A stretch of 64,000 nucleotides of DNA from Bacteroidota bacterium (GCA_026391795.1 JAPLDI010000049.1:1-64000); one strand, 5' to 3'. Positions 49,883 to 59,719 are shown, counted from the first letter of the stretch. Program-made: numbers and translations. The notes: generated from the letters alone by a model not told the origin.

Positions 49883-51025
49883 TCAATGCCACCGGAAGAT
49901 TTTCAGTCCGGCCAGGAAGAAGATGATACCTGTTGAAGCAAGGATCAGTGCCGGAACTGCGATCTCTGCAAATCCTGCACCTTCGATAAATACGCTTCGG
50001 ATACCGTCGGCAAGCATCGTTAGCGGGAACTTCTGGATGATCGAGGAGCTCCATTCCGGGAAATTATGGTAGCTGAAGAAGATGCCGGAGAGCACCATCA
50101 TCGGCATTGAGACGAGATTAATGAGGCCGTTGCCGATCTCTGTTTTTGCAGTATGAGAGGACATAAAAATCGCAATCCCGGCAAAAGCAATATTACCTGC
50201 CATGAAAATCGTGATCAGGGCAGGTACGCTTCCCTGAACTTTGATCCCGAATGCAATCCATGTAAAAAGGAAGAGGAGACCCGATTCCACGAAGTTCATT
50301 CCCACCCGCACTGTGATCAGGGCGATCAGGTAGTGTGATTTTTTCATCGGGGTCGCCACCATCCTGCGAAGCAGCTTCTTTGCCCGGTTATCAATGATCT
50401 CGTAACTGACACCCCACATGATCGACATCATCACACCCATCGCAATAAGCCCGGGAACGAGAAAATCAACATAACGGGTTCCGGTTACCGTCAGCGGTTT
50501 TATACTGGTATTGCTTGTTTGCTGAAGCACAGAAGGGTGCTGGAAAAGGTTGGAGAGTTTCAGATAGATCAATTGGGCATCCGGATTGAGTGGGTCGAAA
50601 TGATATTCGATCTGACCGTATCGTTCACCAATGATCATTGTCAGGTTACCGCGTTTCAGCAAGACCATTGCTTTTTGCCAATTCATGGTCCGGAATGTGA
50701 ATGTGGTATTGCCCAGTTTGTCATCGGGAATGGTGATCCTGTATAGTACGGAACCATCTTTGTCACTTTCCTTTATTGCATGATTCGATTCCATGAAAGC
50801 GCTGATCAGCGATCCAGGTTCAGTACCGGATGGAGATTGCCAGGTTGATATCCAGGCAACATCCCTGGTAACATCTGCTTTTTTCGTAAAGGCAATGCCG
50901 AGGCCCAGCGACATCAGGATGGGGAAGATGATCCCCCAGAACAAAACGCCTGGCTCCCGTATGATCTGGCGGGCATGCGCGAGGATCAGCTGAACTAGCT
51001 GTTTATAGCGGATCGGGCTATTCAT
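49883..51025 (-). CDS. ABC-2 type transporter permease
   Basis: 380 residues. One N-terminal helix, a large periplasmic domain (~45-170), then five helices (for example FLVPGLIAMGVMMSIMWGVSY and GNIAFAGIAIFMSS). This is the YhhJ/DrrB-like or NodJ-like ABC-2 exporter architecture. Its start overlaps the end of the ATPase gene by 8 bp. It exports an unknown substrate (drug, lipid or glycan). Confidence 0.88.
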   Translation of the reverse strand: MNSPIRYKQLVQLILAHARQIIREPGVLFWGIIFPILMSLGLGIAFTKKADVTRDVAWISTWQSPSGTEPGSLISAFMESNHAIKESDKDGSVLYRITIPDDKLGNTTFTFRTMNWQKAMVLLKRGNLTMIIGERYGQIEYHFDPLNPDAQLIYLKLSNLFQHPSVLQQTSNTSIKPLTVTGTRYVDFLVPGLIAMGVMMSIMWGVSYEIIDNRAKKLLRRMVATPMKKSHYLIALITVRVGMNFVESGLLFLFTWIAFGIKVQGSVPALITIFMAGNIAFAGIAIFMSSHTAKTEIGNGLINLVSMPMMVLSGIFFSYHNFPEWSSSIIQKFPLTMLADGIRSVFIEGAGFAEIAVPALILASTGIIFFLAGLKIFRWH

Positions 51026-51788
51026 GCAGATGCCTCCCTGTTAAGACGGTAAAGAGGTCGTCAAGATTTTTAACCTTCTCCACTCCTCCGGATTCCGGTT
51101 GGTCTTTGTTCTCATCGCCGAGCAGTTCATCCAGGGTGCCTTCTTTCAGGATCAGCCCGTTGTCGATGATCACAATATGGTCACACAGTTTTTCAGCTTC
51201 TTCCATGTAGTGGGTAGTCAGGATCAGGGAAGTCTGCGAATGTTCTTTCAGCCCGTGAAGGATCGCCCATATCTCGCGGCGGGCGTTGGGATCTAGTCCG
51301 GTGGTCGGTTCATCCAGCAACAGGATTTTAGGATCGTTGAGCAGCGCAATGCCCAAGGCCAGCCGCTGACGCTGTCCGCCCGAAAGATTTACCACATAGG
51401 CTTTTTTCTTCTCCTCAAGGCCAACAATGGTGATGATCTCATCGGCGCGGGCATCGCTGAGTTCGAAGAAACTTGCAAAGAGTTTGACGGTTTCACGAAC
51501 CGTCAGTTTATCGATAAACCGTGTTTCCTGGAGTGATAATCCGATGACTTTTCTCAGTTCGTCTTCATTGCCTTTCCATTTCTTCCCAAGAATGAAGATC
51601 TCTCCCTGGTCAGGGTTTTGAATTCCTTCGATCATCTCCACCAGTGTGGTCTTTCCGGCTCCGTTAGGGCCGAGCAAGGCGACGAATTGTCCCTGGAAAA
51701 TGCGCAGGTTAATGCCCCTTATTGCCTGGACGGTCTTAAACGACTTGACAACATTCACTACTTCGATAACAGGATTCCCGGGGAGCAT
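51018..51788 (-). CDS. ABC transporter ATP-binding protein
   Basis: 256 residues. Walker A GPNGAGKTT, signature LSGGQRQRL, Walker B ILLLDEPTTGLDP, and the H-loop in LTTHYMEEAE. This is the CcmA/DrrA-like class, pairing with the overlapping ABC-2 permease downstream. The M64 peptidase gene ends 15 bp upstream, so all three may be one operon. Confidence 0.94.
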   Translation of the reverse strand: MLPGNPVIEVVNVVKSFKTVQAIRGINLRIFQGQFVALLGPNGAGKTTLVEMIEGIQNPDQGEIFILGKKWKGNEDELRKVIGLSLQETRFIDKLTVRETVKLFASFFELSDARADEIITIVGLEEKKKAYVVNLSGGQRQRLALGIALLNDPKILLLDEPTTGLDPNARREIWAILHGLKEHSQTSLILTTHYMEEAEKLCDHIVIIDNGLILKEGTLDELLGDENKDQPESGGVEKVKNLDDLFTVLTGRHLHE

Positions 51789-51803
51789 CAGGCAATGGGA
51801 TCA

Positions 51804-53279
51804 CTACTGTGTATATTCGTCAAAAACGGTCTCCAGGGTTTTTAAACAAACCTTGCAGAACTTAATATGCCGTGTGTACATGATGCAGTCGAGCTGTGAA
51901 CGGAAAAGACCGTATTGAGTATAATTGGCGCCTTCAAAGGCCCCTGCTTTCTGCGCATATTTTTCCGTTGAAAAGAATTGGGTTTCCTGATTCAGCTGGC
52001 GGGTGAAAAGATCTTCCATCACATTTTCGGGAACCTTTGCACTGCGCAGGCTGTCACGTTCTTTCTGGATTTTATACCCGAAAGCATCAAAAGCCTCCTT
52101 GTTCCATGGAGTGGGGATTGGTGTTCCCGGGTCCACTTCGGCTTTCCATTTCAGATTGTCCTTGTCGAGTAATGCCGTGACATTAGGCTCCCAGGGCTCA
52201 ACCGTAATTTTTTGTGCCTCATAGGAGACTGCCGAAGTGTAATATTCATCTGCCAGTGCGCCCATGTTATGCCCCAGTTCATGAACCATGATGTAATCTG
52301 CAAATTTATTATCCGCGGAAACCGTCGTGTAAAGATTGTAGATTCCGCCGCCACCATAGGTCTTTTCGTTGATCAGGATCACCATAAAGTCATACGGTAC
52401 TTCGGATGCAACATTCCTTACCGTTTTGTTGTCGAACGTCAGTGCATATCTTTCGGAATCGAAGATCCCATAAGAGACGGAGAGGGGAGTGCGTTTAAAG
52501 ACTCCGGGATGGGGTTTGTTCACACCCGGCTGTTCAGAAGGTGTTTCTACAGTGCGGATGTTGATGTCGTTTTTCCTTGATTTGAAAGGTTCAACGCTGA
52601 GCAGAACGGAGGAAAGACGTTTGGCGTCGTTCCGGAATTTCTCCATTTCCTTTGCGGAATATCCGTCGCCGAGGATTACAAGATCCACCTTTTGGAATGC
52701 AGGCCCGCTTTGAAGGATCACATCGGTTTTATGGGTGGGAATGATATCTGCAGGGTTGACCTGGCGGGATGAAGGGTCGATTGTTGTAGTCCATACGGCC
52801 TGGAATTTATTTTCCGGGTTTCTTTTTTTCAGGACGACAAGCACGGGTTTTTTGGGCCATGGAAAGCGGACCGATTCGGAAAAGGTCCCGTAGTTTTTAT
52901 CAGCTTCAGGCGTCGTTTGCCATTCTCCGAAGATACTTGAAAAACCCCGCGAATAGATCACGGTTTTGGTCTCCTGATCAAGAACTTCAAAGAAATACTG
53001 CCCAAACCCGAGCCGGTCAATGAGCACCGTCCTGCTACCCGGCCAGATACCATCGGAAACCACCTGGTCGGTTGCAAAATGATCGTCTGAAGCATTCCCC
53101 GAATGATAGAAATCCAGGCGCATGGTCTTATCCAGGAAGAAATTTTCAAAAGCGACCTTCCCGGCCGGAACCTCACTGGCTGATTCCTCAATATATGTAG
53201 CGGGTCCGCTCAGGATCTGAAGGTGGGCGGTATAAGGCAATAACAATAATCCAAACAAGATGGCTTTACCTCTCATCAT
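51804..53279 (-). CDS. Exported M64 family metallopeptidase
   Basis: 491 residues with a signal peptide. The N-terminal beta domain (25-150) precedes the catalytic domain: VDLVILGDGYSAKEMEKF is the M64 hallmark, and the zinc motif is MVHELGHNMGALADEYY (HELGH near residue 331). M64 includes the IgA-cleaving peptidase of Clostridium ramosum, but most Bacteroidota members have unknown targets. There is no T9SS domain. It may be cotranscribed with the ABC exporter genes. Confidence 0.9.
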   Translation of the reverse strand: MMRGKAILFGLLLLPYTAHLQILSGPATYIEESASEVPAGKVAFENFFLDKTMRLDFYHSGNASDDHFATDQVVSDGIWPGSRTVLIDRLGFGQYFFEVLDQETKTVIYSRGFSSIFGEWQTTPEADKNYGTFSESVRFPWPKKPVLVVLKKRNPENKFQAVWTTTIDPSSRQVNPADIIPTHKTDVILQSGPAFQKVDLVILGDGYSAKEMEKFRNDAKRLSSVLLSVEPFKSRKNDINIRTVETPSEQPGVNKPHPGVFKRTPLSVSYGIFDSERYALTFDNKTVRNVASEVPYDFMVILINEKTYGGGGIYNLYTTVSADNKFADYIMVHELGHNMGALADEYYTSAVSYEAQKITVEPWEPNVTALLDKDNLKWKAEVDPGTPIPTPWNKEAFDAFGYKIQKERDSLRSAKVPENVMEDLFTRQLNQETQFFSTEKYAQKAGAFEGANYTQYGLFRSQLDCIMYTRHIKFCKVCLKTLETVFDEYTQ

Positions 53280-53329
53280 TGAAAATAATTAAATTAAAAC
53301 TGTCGAACGCAGTCGTCAACTTCGGGGTG

Positions 53330-53337
53330 CAAAAATA
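53330..53337 (-). promoter_or_regulatory. -7 box for M64 gene
   Basis: TATTTTTG on the minus strand, 51 bp before the start codon. Confidence 0.4.
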
Positions 53338-53405
53338 CATCAATTTTTTTAGCCGTCATCGATTAATGATGTAATTCCTTACAAGCTAATAGTTAACAGT
53401 TAAGG

Positions 53406-56400
53406 TTATAGGGGCCGGATGTATTTTGAGAGGTAAGAACCGGTTAAGGAACCGGGGTTTTTCATAATATCAGAAACGCTTCCTTCAGCGACAATTTTGC
53501 CGCCCCTGTCGCCTCCTCCCGGTCCGAGGTCAATGATCCAGTCAGCCTGGAGAATAATCTCAGGATCATGTTCAATAACAATCAGTGTGTGTCCTTTCTC
53601 TGCAAGGTTCCGGAAAAGTTTATTCAGGTGGATGATATCGAGGAAGTGAAGCCCTGTTGAAGGTTCATCAAAGAGATAGAGGTTTTTTCCCTTGACAGGT
53701 TTTATCAGTTCTGTTGCCAGTACAAGCCGCTGGCTTTCACCCCCCGAAAGGCTATCGAGTGATTGTCCGAGCTGCAGGTACCCCAATCCTACATCTTCAA
53801 GGGTCTTCAGTTGTACTTTCAGGTTTTTCTGATCATCAAAGAAAACAGCGGCATCAGAAAAACTCATGTCCAGGATATCTGCAATTGTTTTGTCCTTATA
53901 ACGGCATGAAAGGATTGACAGGTTGTAACGCAACCCCTTGCATTCCTCGCAGATCATAGGGATATCCGACATAAAATCCATGCTTACCGTGATCTTTCCG
54001 GCTCCCTGGCAATGCGGGCAGCGCCCTTCCTTGTTGAGAAAAGAGAAGTGGTTTTTTCCAAGATTCAGGAGCCTGGCATTCTCTGATTTTGCAAAAAGGT
54101 CCCGGATTTTATCAAAGGTTCCTGTGAAGGTGACGGTGGTGCCGTTCGATCCGGTAAATTCTGACCTGGGATGTACAGGAACCAGGTTTGAGAAAATTCC
54201 CAGGCCCGAAATATGACTGCATGCTGTTGGTTCGGAGTTCTTCCAGGATGCCAATAAAACATCGAAGATCAGGCTTGACTTCCCGCTACCGGAAACACCG
54301 GTTACCGTAATGATTCCGCCTGACGGGATCACAAGATCAAATCCCTTCAGGTTGTTTGCAGAGGCTTTTCGGATGATCAGGCCTTCCAAAAGTTTTCGTT
54401 GTACCCCATCCGTCACGAATTCTCTTTTCTGTAAAAACGGACCTGTGACAGAGGCTGTATTCTCTCTGATCTCACCGGGACTTCCTTCTGCCAGTATCCT
54501 GCCTCCAAGCTTTCCTCCGCCGGGTCCAAGATCAATAATATGATCAGAGGAGAGGATCACGTCCCGGTCGTGTTCAACAATGACAACTGTGTTATTCTGA
54601 TGCTGCAGGTTTCGGATCATCCCCATCAGCCGGCTTACATCGGACGGATGCAACCCTATGGTTGGTTCATCAAGCACATAGGTGGTTCCTGTCAGGCCTG
54701 AACCCAGCTGTCCCGCCAAACGGATGCGCTGGGCCTCACCTCCTGAAAGTGTCGATGAATTCCGGTTGACTGAAAGGTATGACAATCCCATTCCTTCAAT
54801 AAACTCAAGCCGTTTCAATATGTCTCTTACAAGAGGTGCTGCAATGGCTTTTAAATGCGGACCGGAGTTCAGGAACAGCGGATCTTTGAATAACCCGATC
54901 GAGGCTGAAACCGTCATGGATGAGAGTTGTGCAATGTTGATTCCCTGCAGGGTGAAGCTAAGTGCCTGGGTAGACAGGCGTGCCCCACGGCAGGCAGGAC
55001 ACTCTTCCTTCATCATAACATCCATCATTTCATCTCCCCTGTGATCCGCATGTTTCCGTCCGTATTCTTCATTGACAAGAAAAAGAAATCCCTGCCACCG
55101 GCCTTCAAAATGATGTTCTCCTTCGCGCTTGTTTCTCCGGTATTCCCAGGTAACATCGAAAACCTCCTCCCCGGCTCCGTTCATTGCCAGGTTTCTGGCC
55201 TGTTCGGACAGACCCTGCCAGGGAACCGAATAATCGATGTTATGAGAATTCCCGGCTGCTTTGAGTGTGGAAACATACTGCCCAAAAGGATCCCCGTAAA
55301 AATTCCCGGTTTTCGTACCATTCAGCGCACCATCGAGGAGTGATCTTTCGGGATGTGTGACCAGAAGAGAGGGATTGCAAACTGTGACGGCTCCAAGCCC
55401 GTGACATAACGGGCAGGCACCGTGCTGGTGATTGAAGGAGAACAGGGAAGAGAGAACAGTCCCGGTTTGTAATTCTGATTCCCCGATCCTGGCGAAGAGT
55501 AACCGGTAGAGGTCATAAATGCCCGTCAGTGTCCCCAATGTGGATCTTGGGTTGACCCCTGATGTTCCCTGTCCAACTGCAAGCGAAGGTGTTAGGCCTG
55601 AGACCTCTTCAAAATCAGGTTTGTCTTTCATTCCCAGGCGGGTACGGGCATACGTTGAAAAACTCTCAAGAAAACGGTTCCTTGATTCGGCAAACAGCGT
55701 GTCAAAGGCCAGTGATGATTTTCCACTGCCGGAAACGCCGGTCATGACGGTTATTCTGTTATGAGGGATTCTTACTGAGATGTTTTGAAGATTGTTAGTA
55801 GTTACTCCTGAGAAAGTGATGCTGGATGCTGGATGCTGGATACTGGATGTGTGAGATGTGGGAGGTGGGATGCTGGATGCCGGGCTCTGGATGCTGGATA
55901 CTGGATGCTGGATACTGGATGCTGGATGCGCGGGAGTGGAAAAATCATCCTCGCGAATGGCGAAAGTCGAAAGGCGAACAGCTGATAGATACTCTGCCAA
56001 TGCCTTGCCGGTGTGTGATTCTTTGCAGGCTGCTACTTCTTCCGGTGTGCCGGTAACAACAATCGATCCGCCTTCTTTTCCGCTACCCGGACCGAGGTCG
56101 ATCACATGATCGGCGGAAGCGATCACACCCAGGTGGTGTTCAATGAGGACCACCGTGTTTCCCTGTTTTATCAGGGTGTCAAGCGCCCGAAGAAGGACCC
56201 TGACATCAGCCTGATGCAGCCCTGTTGTAGGTTCATCAAGAATATAGAGTGTATGACCGGAGTGAGGGAACGCAAGTTCAGTAGCCAGTTTGACACGCTG
56301 TGCTTCACCGCCGCTGAGTGTTGTGGATCGCTGTCCAAGTTTCAGGTAACCCAGCCCAAGGTCGTTCATGGCATCAAGGAAACGCAGGATGGCCGGCTGA

Positions 56401-57161
56401 TCCAGGAAGAACTCCCGGGCTTCGCTGACGTACATGTCGAGGATATCGTAGATGTTCTTCCCTTTAAAGCAAACCTCGAGTGTTTCGTCATCAAACCTTT
56501 TCCCTTCACATTTCTCACAGAGGATCTCGACATTTCCCATAAAATGCATTCCGATCTCCATGTATCCTGCACCCTGGCATTCTTCGCACCGCCCGCCTGA
56601 AGTGTTGAACGAGAAGCGGCTTTTATCATATCCTCTCAACCTCGAAAGCTCCTGACTGGCAAAAAGATCACGAACCGGATCAAAAAGGCCGGAATAGGTG
56701 GCAGGATTGCTCCTTGGGGTTCGTCCGATCGGGGAGGAGTCGATATCGATAATTTTCCGGATTGTTTCATATCCGGTTACAGAATCATATTCAATGGTCC
56801 GGGTATCCTGGTTGTTCAGCTTTTTCCTCATGAACTCAGCGAAGACATTTTCGGCCAGCGACGACTTCCCTGCGCCTGAAACGCCTGTGATGACATTAAG
56901 TGCATTCAGGCGGAAAACAGCATCAATGTTTTTAAGATTGTTGGAACAGGCTCCTTTAATGACAATGTCTCCTTCTCCCGTTCGTCTAATACCGGGTATC
57001 GCGATCTTCTCAATTCCTGTGAGAAACGAAAGAGTAAGGCTTTTTCGGATCTCTTCCTGCGTAAGATCAGAAATATCAGCGACAGGCATATTAACCAGTA
57101 CTTCGCCCCCGTGAATTCCAGCTGCAGGCCCGATATCGACCAGCCAATCGGCCCGACGCAT
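53406..57161 (-). CDS. Tandem UvrA-like ATPase, C-terminal ~3/4 after an internal stop
   Basis: 1251 residues if begun at the ATG at 57161. It holds three ABC units: GVSGAGKSS with LSGGEAQRVKLA and [20 protein letters not shown] with LSGGEAQRIRLA and YVLDEPTIGLH; and GVSGSGKSS with LSGGESQRLVLA and LFDEPSTGLH. Zinc-type CxxC pairs are present. With the upstream ORF this makes a fused double UvrA (four ABC units). Both halves go straight from LLFAR(L/I)G to LFSFN, omitting the UvrB-binding domain of true UvrA, so it is a UvrA2-like paralogue. The linker between the halves is encoded by a heptamer array. Probably not translated normally. Confidence 0.85.
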   Translation of the reverse strand: MRRADWLVDIGPAAGIHGGEVLVNMPVADISDLTQEEIRKSLTLSFLTGIEKIAIPGIRRTGEGDIVIKGACSNNLKNIDAVFRLNALNVITGVSGAGKSSLAENVFAEFMRKKLNNQDTRTIEYDSVTGYETIRKIIDIDSSPIGRTPRSNPATYSGLFDPVRDLFASQELSRLRGYDKSRFSFNTSGGRCEECQGAGYMEIGMHFMGNVEILCEKCEGKRFDDETLEVCFKGKNIYDILDMYVSEAREFFLDQPAILRFLDAMNDLGLGYLKLGQRSTTLSGGEAQRVKLATELAFPHSGHTLYILDEPTTGLHQADVRVLLRALDTLIKQGNTVVLIEHHLGVIASADHVIDLGPGSGKEGGSIVVTGTPEEVAACKESHTGKALAEYLSAVRLSTFAIREDDFSTPAHPASSIQHPVSSIQSPASSIPPPTSHTSSIQHPASSITFSGVTTNNLQNISVRIPHNRITVMTGVSGSGKSSLAFDTLFAESRNRFLESFSTYARTRLGMKDKPDFEEVSGLTPSLAVGQGTSGVNPRSTLGTLTGIYDLYRLLFARIGESELQTGTVLSSLFSFNHQHGACPLCHGLGAVTVCNPSLLVTHPERSLLDGALNGTKTGNFYGDPFGQYVSTLKAAGNSHNIDYSVPWQGLSEQARNLAMNGAGEEVFDVTWEYRRNKREGEHHFEGRWQGFLFLVNEEYGRKHADHRGDEMMDVMMKEECPACRGARLSTQALSFTLQGINIAQLSSMTVSASIGLFKDPLFLNSGPHLKAIAAPLVRDILKRLEFIEGMGLSYLSVNRNSSTLSGGEAQRIRLAGQLGSGLTGTTYVLDEPTIGLHPSDVSRLMGMIRNLQHQNNTVVIVEHDRDVILSSDHIIDLGPGGGKLGGRILAEGSPGEIRENTASVTGPFLQKREFVTDGVQRKLLEGLIIRKASANNLKGFDLVIPSGGIITVTGVSGSGKSSLIFDVLLASWKNSEPTACSHISGLGIFSNLVPVHPRSEFTGSNGTTVTFTGTFDKIRDLFAKSENARLLNLGKNHFSFLNKEGRCPHCQGAGKITVSMDFMSDIPMICEECKGLRYNLSILSCRYKDKTIADILDMSFSDAAVFFDDQKNLKVQLKTLEDVGLGYLQLGQSLDSLSGGESQRLVLATELIKPVKGKNLYLFDEPSTGLHFLDIIHLNKLFRNLAEKGHTLIVIEHDPEIILQADWIIDLGPGGGDRGGKIVAEGSVSDIMKNPGSLTGSYLSKYIRPL
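55818..55936. repeat. 17-unit heptamer array inside the UvrA-like gene
   Basis: Constant 7-bp register: GATGCTG three times, GATACTG, GATGTGT, GAGATGT, GGGAGGT, GGGATGC, TGGATGC, CGGGCTC, then TGGATGC/TGGATAC units and GCGGGAG. Read on the minus strand it encodes an ASSIQHP-type heptapeptide linker joining the two UvrA-like halves. Confidence 0.95.
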
Positions 57162-57176
57162 AAATTCTTCTTCATG

Positions 57177-58439
57177 TTAAACGACGATCACCGTGTTGCC
57201 CTTGTCGCGCAGCTCTTCCAGTACTTCCAAAAGCTTCCGTGTGTCCCTTGGATGCAGTCCGATTGAAGGTTCGTCGAACAGGTATAAAACATTCTGCAGG
57301 CCGGTTGTCACCTGGTTAGCAAGCCTGAGGCGCTGCATTTCGCCGCCTGAAAGGCTTTCGGATCCCCTGTTTGCTGAAAGATAGGAAACGCCCAGCCTTT
57401 CCAGTACATTGATCCGGCTTATGATTTGTTCCAGGATAGGGCCGGCGATTTTCTTTTCGTTTCCGGAAAAATCCAGGTGATCCAGAACCTCTTTTAACTC
57501 ATCCAGCTGAAAAGCGGCCAGGTCAGCAATATTTTTCCCGGAAATCTTTACCGAGAGGGCTTTTTCATTCAGGCGGGCACCCTTGCATGTCCTGCATTTG
57601 CAGGTCTTTACAAACCTCAGGATATTTTTATTGCGTTCCCGTTTAAGAATGGTCTCCATGATCGGAAGGATGCCTTTGTAATAACCCATCTCGCGTGGCT
57701 TTGCGCTAATTCCGCTCCAGCGCATGCGCGATTCCAGCGTATGTTTTCCGAACGGGATCTCTATTTTGTTACTTCCGTAGAGGATGATGTTTTTCTGGTC
57801 CGGTGTGAGGTCTTTCCATGGAATATCAACAGAGAACCCTTCAGAATGGCAAACCTGGTCGAGCACATCCATGGTCACCTGAGAATAGATGATATAGCCA
57901 TTGGGGGCAGTGATGACAAGGGCACGGTCGCGGATGGATTTTGTTTCATCCGCAACAAGGAGTTCGGGGTCGAGGCGGTCTTCACTGCCCAGGCCTTTAC
58001 AAACCGGACAGGCTCCTTTCCGGGTATTAAAAGAGAACAGGCTCCGGTCGATGGTGAAATCCGGATGGGAAAGATCGGATTTCCCAAGCCGGGCAAAGAG
58101 CAGCCGGAGATAGTCATATACTTCGGTAACTGTGCCTGCTGTTGATCTCGGATTGTTCAGTGTCGATTTCTGTCCGACCGATACCGCAGGCGACAGTCCC
58201 TCTATTTTTTCCACTCCCGGCGATTTCCGTTTTCCGAGGAATTGCATGGCATGGGACGAGAACGATCCAAGGTATCGGACTTCTGCTTCCCGGTAAAGAA
58301 CATCAAAGACCAGCGATGACTTTCCCGAACCGGAAACGCCCGTCACCACGACCAGTTTGTTTCTTGGGATATCAAGGCTGACCGATCGCAGGTTGTTCTC
58401 GGTGGCATTAAGTATGCGGATGAAGTCCGAAGATGCCAT
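57177..58439 (-). CDS. Tandem UvrA-like ATPase, N-terminal fragment ending at a nonsense codon
   Basis: 420 residues from the ATG at 58439, ending at TAA (57177-57179). It contains Walker [10 protein letters not shown] (34-42), [17 protein letters not shown], zinc-type CPVC and CRTC pairs, signature [12 protein letters not shown] and Walker [12 protein letters not shown]. Translation past the stop continues HEEEFMRRADW in frame. Homologues have VVEHD here, so a single GAA-to-TAA change breaks the gene. The intact product would be about 1677 residues. Either a real nonsense mutation or an assembly error. A TTG 18 bp upstream lies in the promoter box and is not the start. Confidence 0.85.
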   Translation of the reverse strand: MASSDFIRILNATENNLRSVSLDIPRNKLVVVTGVSGSGKSSLVFDVLYREAEVRYLGSFSSHAMQFLGKRKSPGVEKIEGLSPAVSVGQKSTLNNPRSTAGTVTEVYDYLRLLFARLGKSDLSHPDFTIDRSLFSFNTRKGACPVCKGLGSEDRLDPELLVADETKSIRDRALVITAPNGYIIYSQVTMDVLDQVCHSEGFSVDIPWKDLTPDQKNIILYGSNKIEIPFGKHTLESRMRWSGISAKPREMGYYKGILPIMETILKRERNKNILRFVKTCKCRTCKGARLNEKALSVKISGKNIADLAAFQLDELKEVLDHLDFSGNEKKIAGPILEQIISRINVLERLGVSYLSANRGSESLSGGEMQRLRLANQVTTGLQNVLYLFDEPSIGLHPRDTRKLLEVLEELRDKGNTVIVV

Positions 58440-58454
58440 GGGTTTGGTTTGGAG

Positions 58455-58462
58455 CAAAAATA
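58455..58462 (-). promoter_or_regulatory. -7 box of the UvrA-like gene
   Basis: TATTTTTG on the minus strand, 16 bp before the ATG at 58439; divergent from the VIT1 gene promoter. Confidence 0.4.
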
Positions 58463-58476
58463 CAGGTTTTTCATCG

Positions 58477-58484
58477 TATCTTTG
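58477..58484 (+). promoter_or_regulatory. -7 box of the VIT1-family gene
   Basis: TATCTTTG, 70 bp before the ATG at 58554. No clear -33 element. Confidence 0.45.
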
Positions 58485-58553
58485 ATCTCCTTGAGATGAT
58501 TATAAACGGAATCGTAAAGAATACATACTTACTGGACTAATGAAATCTTGCAT

Positions 58554-59663
58554 ATGAAAAACCGGCTGCATCAACAATTACAAATTGAAATCGACACCGC
58601 ATTCCTCTATAAAAAACTAGGTGAAAACACGCCGGATGAAAAATCAGCTGAAATATACAGGAGCATGTCTGCCATCGAAGGAATCCATGCCGGGAAGATG
58701 CTGTCAAAAATACAACATACAGAAAAAAACGCAATTTTGCCGTTACCCTCTGCAAAGGCCAGAATCCAGGTGCGTCTGGCCTCGGTCTTTGGATGGGGAA
58801 TGATCGCCTCCACCCTCATGGGCACTGAAAAGATGCTTGCAAGGAAAGTTATCGAAGACAAAAAAATAAAGGGGGAAGAGGTAAATCCCAGTATTCTGAA
58901 CCATTTCGCTATTCTCGATAATATCAACAAATCATCTTCGGGCATGAAAGGAGGGATCCTGGCTAAACTGGAAGGCCGCCATCAGTCGGTTGGAGGGAAT
59001 GCCATGCGCGCAGCGGTTTTGGGGGCAAACGATGGCCTGGTAACCAACCTGAGCCTGATCATGGGCGTCGCAGGAGCAGCCGTAGGCCCAAAAGCCATCA
59101 TCGTAACCGGGATTGCCGGGTTACTGGCAGGTGCTTTTTCAATGGCCCTGGGTGAATGGCTCTCGGTTCAGAGTTCAAGGGAACTGAACCAGCGACAGGT
59201 GGACATTGAAACGGAGGAGATGGAAAATTCACCGGATGAAGAGATGCTCGAACTTGCCCTGATTTACCAGTCGAAAGGAATGGAGAAGGAGGAGGCGGAG
59301 AGGATGGCAAAGAAAGTTTTTGAAAACAAAGAATCTGCTATTGACACGCTGGTGCGTGAAGAGCTTGGGTTAGATACTGTGGAACTTGGCGGCTCGGCCT
59401 GGGAAGCAGCCATCACATCTTTTATCCTTTTTGCCGTTGGCGCCATCATACCACTGCTGCCATTCCTGGTACTGGCCCATTTCCATCCTGTCATTGTCAG
59501 CCTGGGGGTCAGTACGCTCGGACTTTTCTTCCTTGGGGCGATCATCACCTTTTATACCGGGAAAAGCACCTGGTACTCAGGATTGAGACAGGTGCTTTTT
59601 GGTCTCCTTGCTGCCGGGCTTGTTTATGGTATCGGAAGACTGATCGGAGGAATGGTCCATTAA
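58554..59663 (+). CDS. VIT1/CCC1-family metal transporter with ferritin-like head
   Basis: 369 residues. Residues 1-~130 resemble a rubrerythrin/ferritin-like helical domain (EIDTAFLYKKLGENT, SMSAIEGIHAGKML). The VIT1 domain follows: MRAAVLGANDGLVTNLSLIMGVAGA, GEWLSVQSSRE, and a cytosolic metal-binding loop rich in Glu and Met (DIETEEMENSPDEEMLELA). C-terminal helices come next. Such proteins export or store Fe2+ or Mn2+; the N-terminal domain may bind or oxidise iron first. ATG at 58554; the TTG two codons earlier is less likely. Confidence 0.88.
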   Translation: MKNRLHQQLQIEIDTAFLYKKLGENTPDEKSAEIYRSMSAIEGIHAGKMLSKIQHTEKNAILPLPSAKARIQVRLASVFGWGMIASTLMGTEKMLARKVIEDKKIKGEEVNPSILNHFAILDNINKSSSGMKGGILAKLEGRHQSVGGNAMRAAVLGANDGLVTNLSLIMGVAGAAVGPKAIIVTGIAGLLAGAFSMALGEWLSVQSSRELNQRQVDIETEEMENSPDEEMLELALIYQSKGMEKEEAERMAKKVFENKESAIDTLVREELGLDTVELGGSAWEAAITSFILFAVGAIIPLLPFLVLAHFHPVIVSLGVSTLGLFFLGAIITFYTGKSTWYSGLRQVLFGLLAAGLVYGIGRLIGGMVH

Positions 59664-59670
59664 AAGATTA

Positions 59671-59705
59671 CGAAATCCGAAATCCGAATTCCGAATTCGA
59701 AATTC
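59671..59705. repeat. Heptamer array (CGAAATC/CGAATTC)
   Basis: Five units between the convergent ends of the VIT1-family gene and the CydX-like ORF: CGAAATC twice, CGAATTC twice, GAAATTC. Confidence 0.85.
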
Positions 59706-59719
59706 CGTTTATCTTCTAA

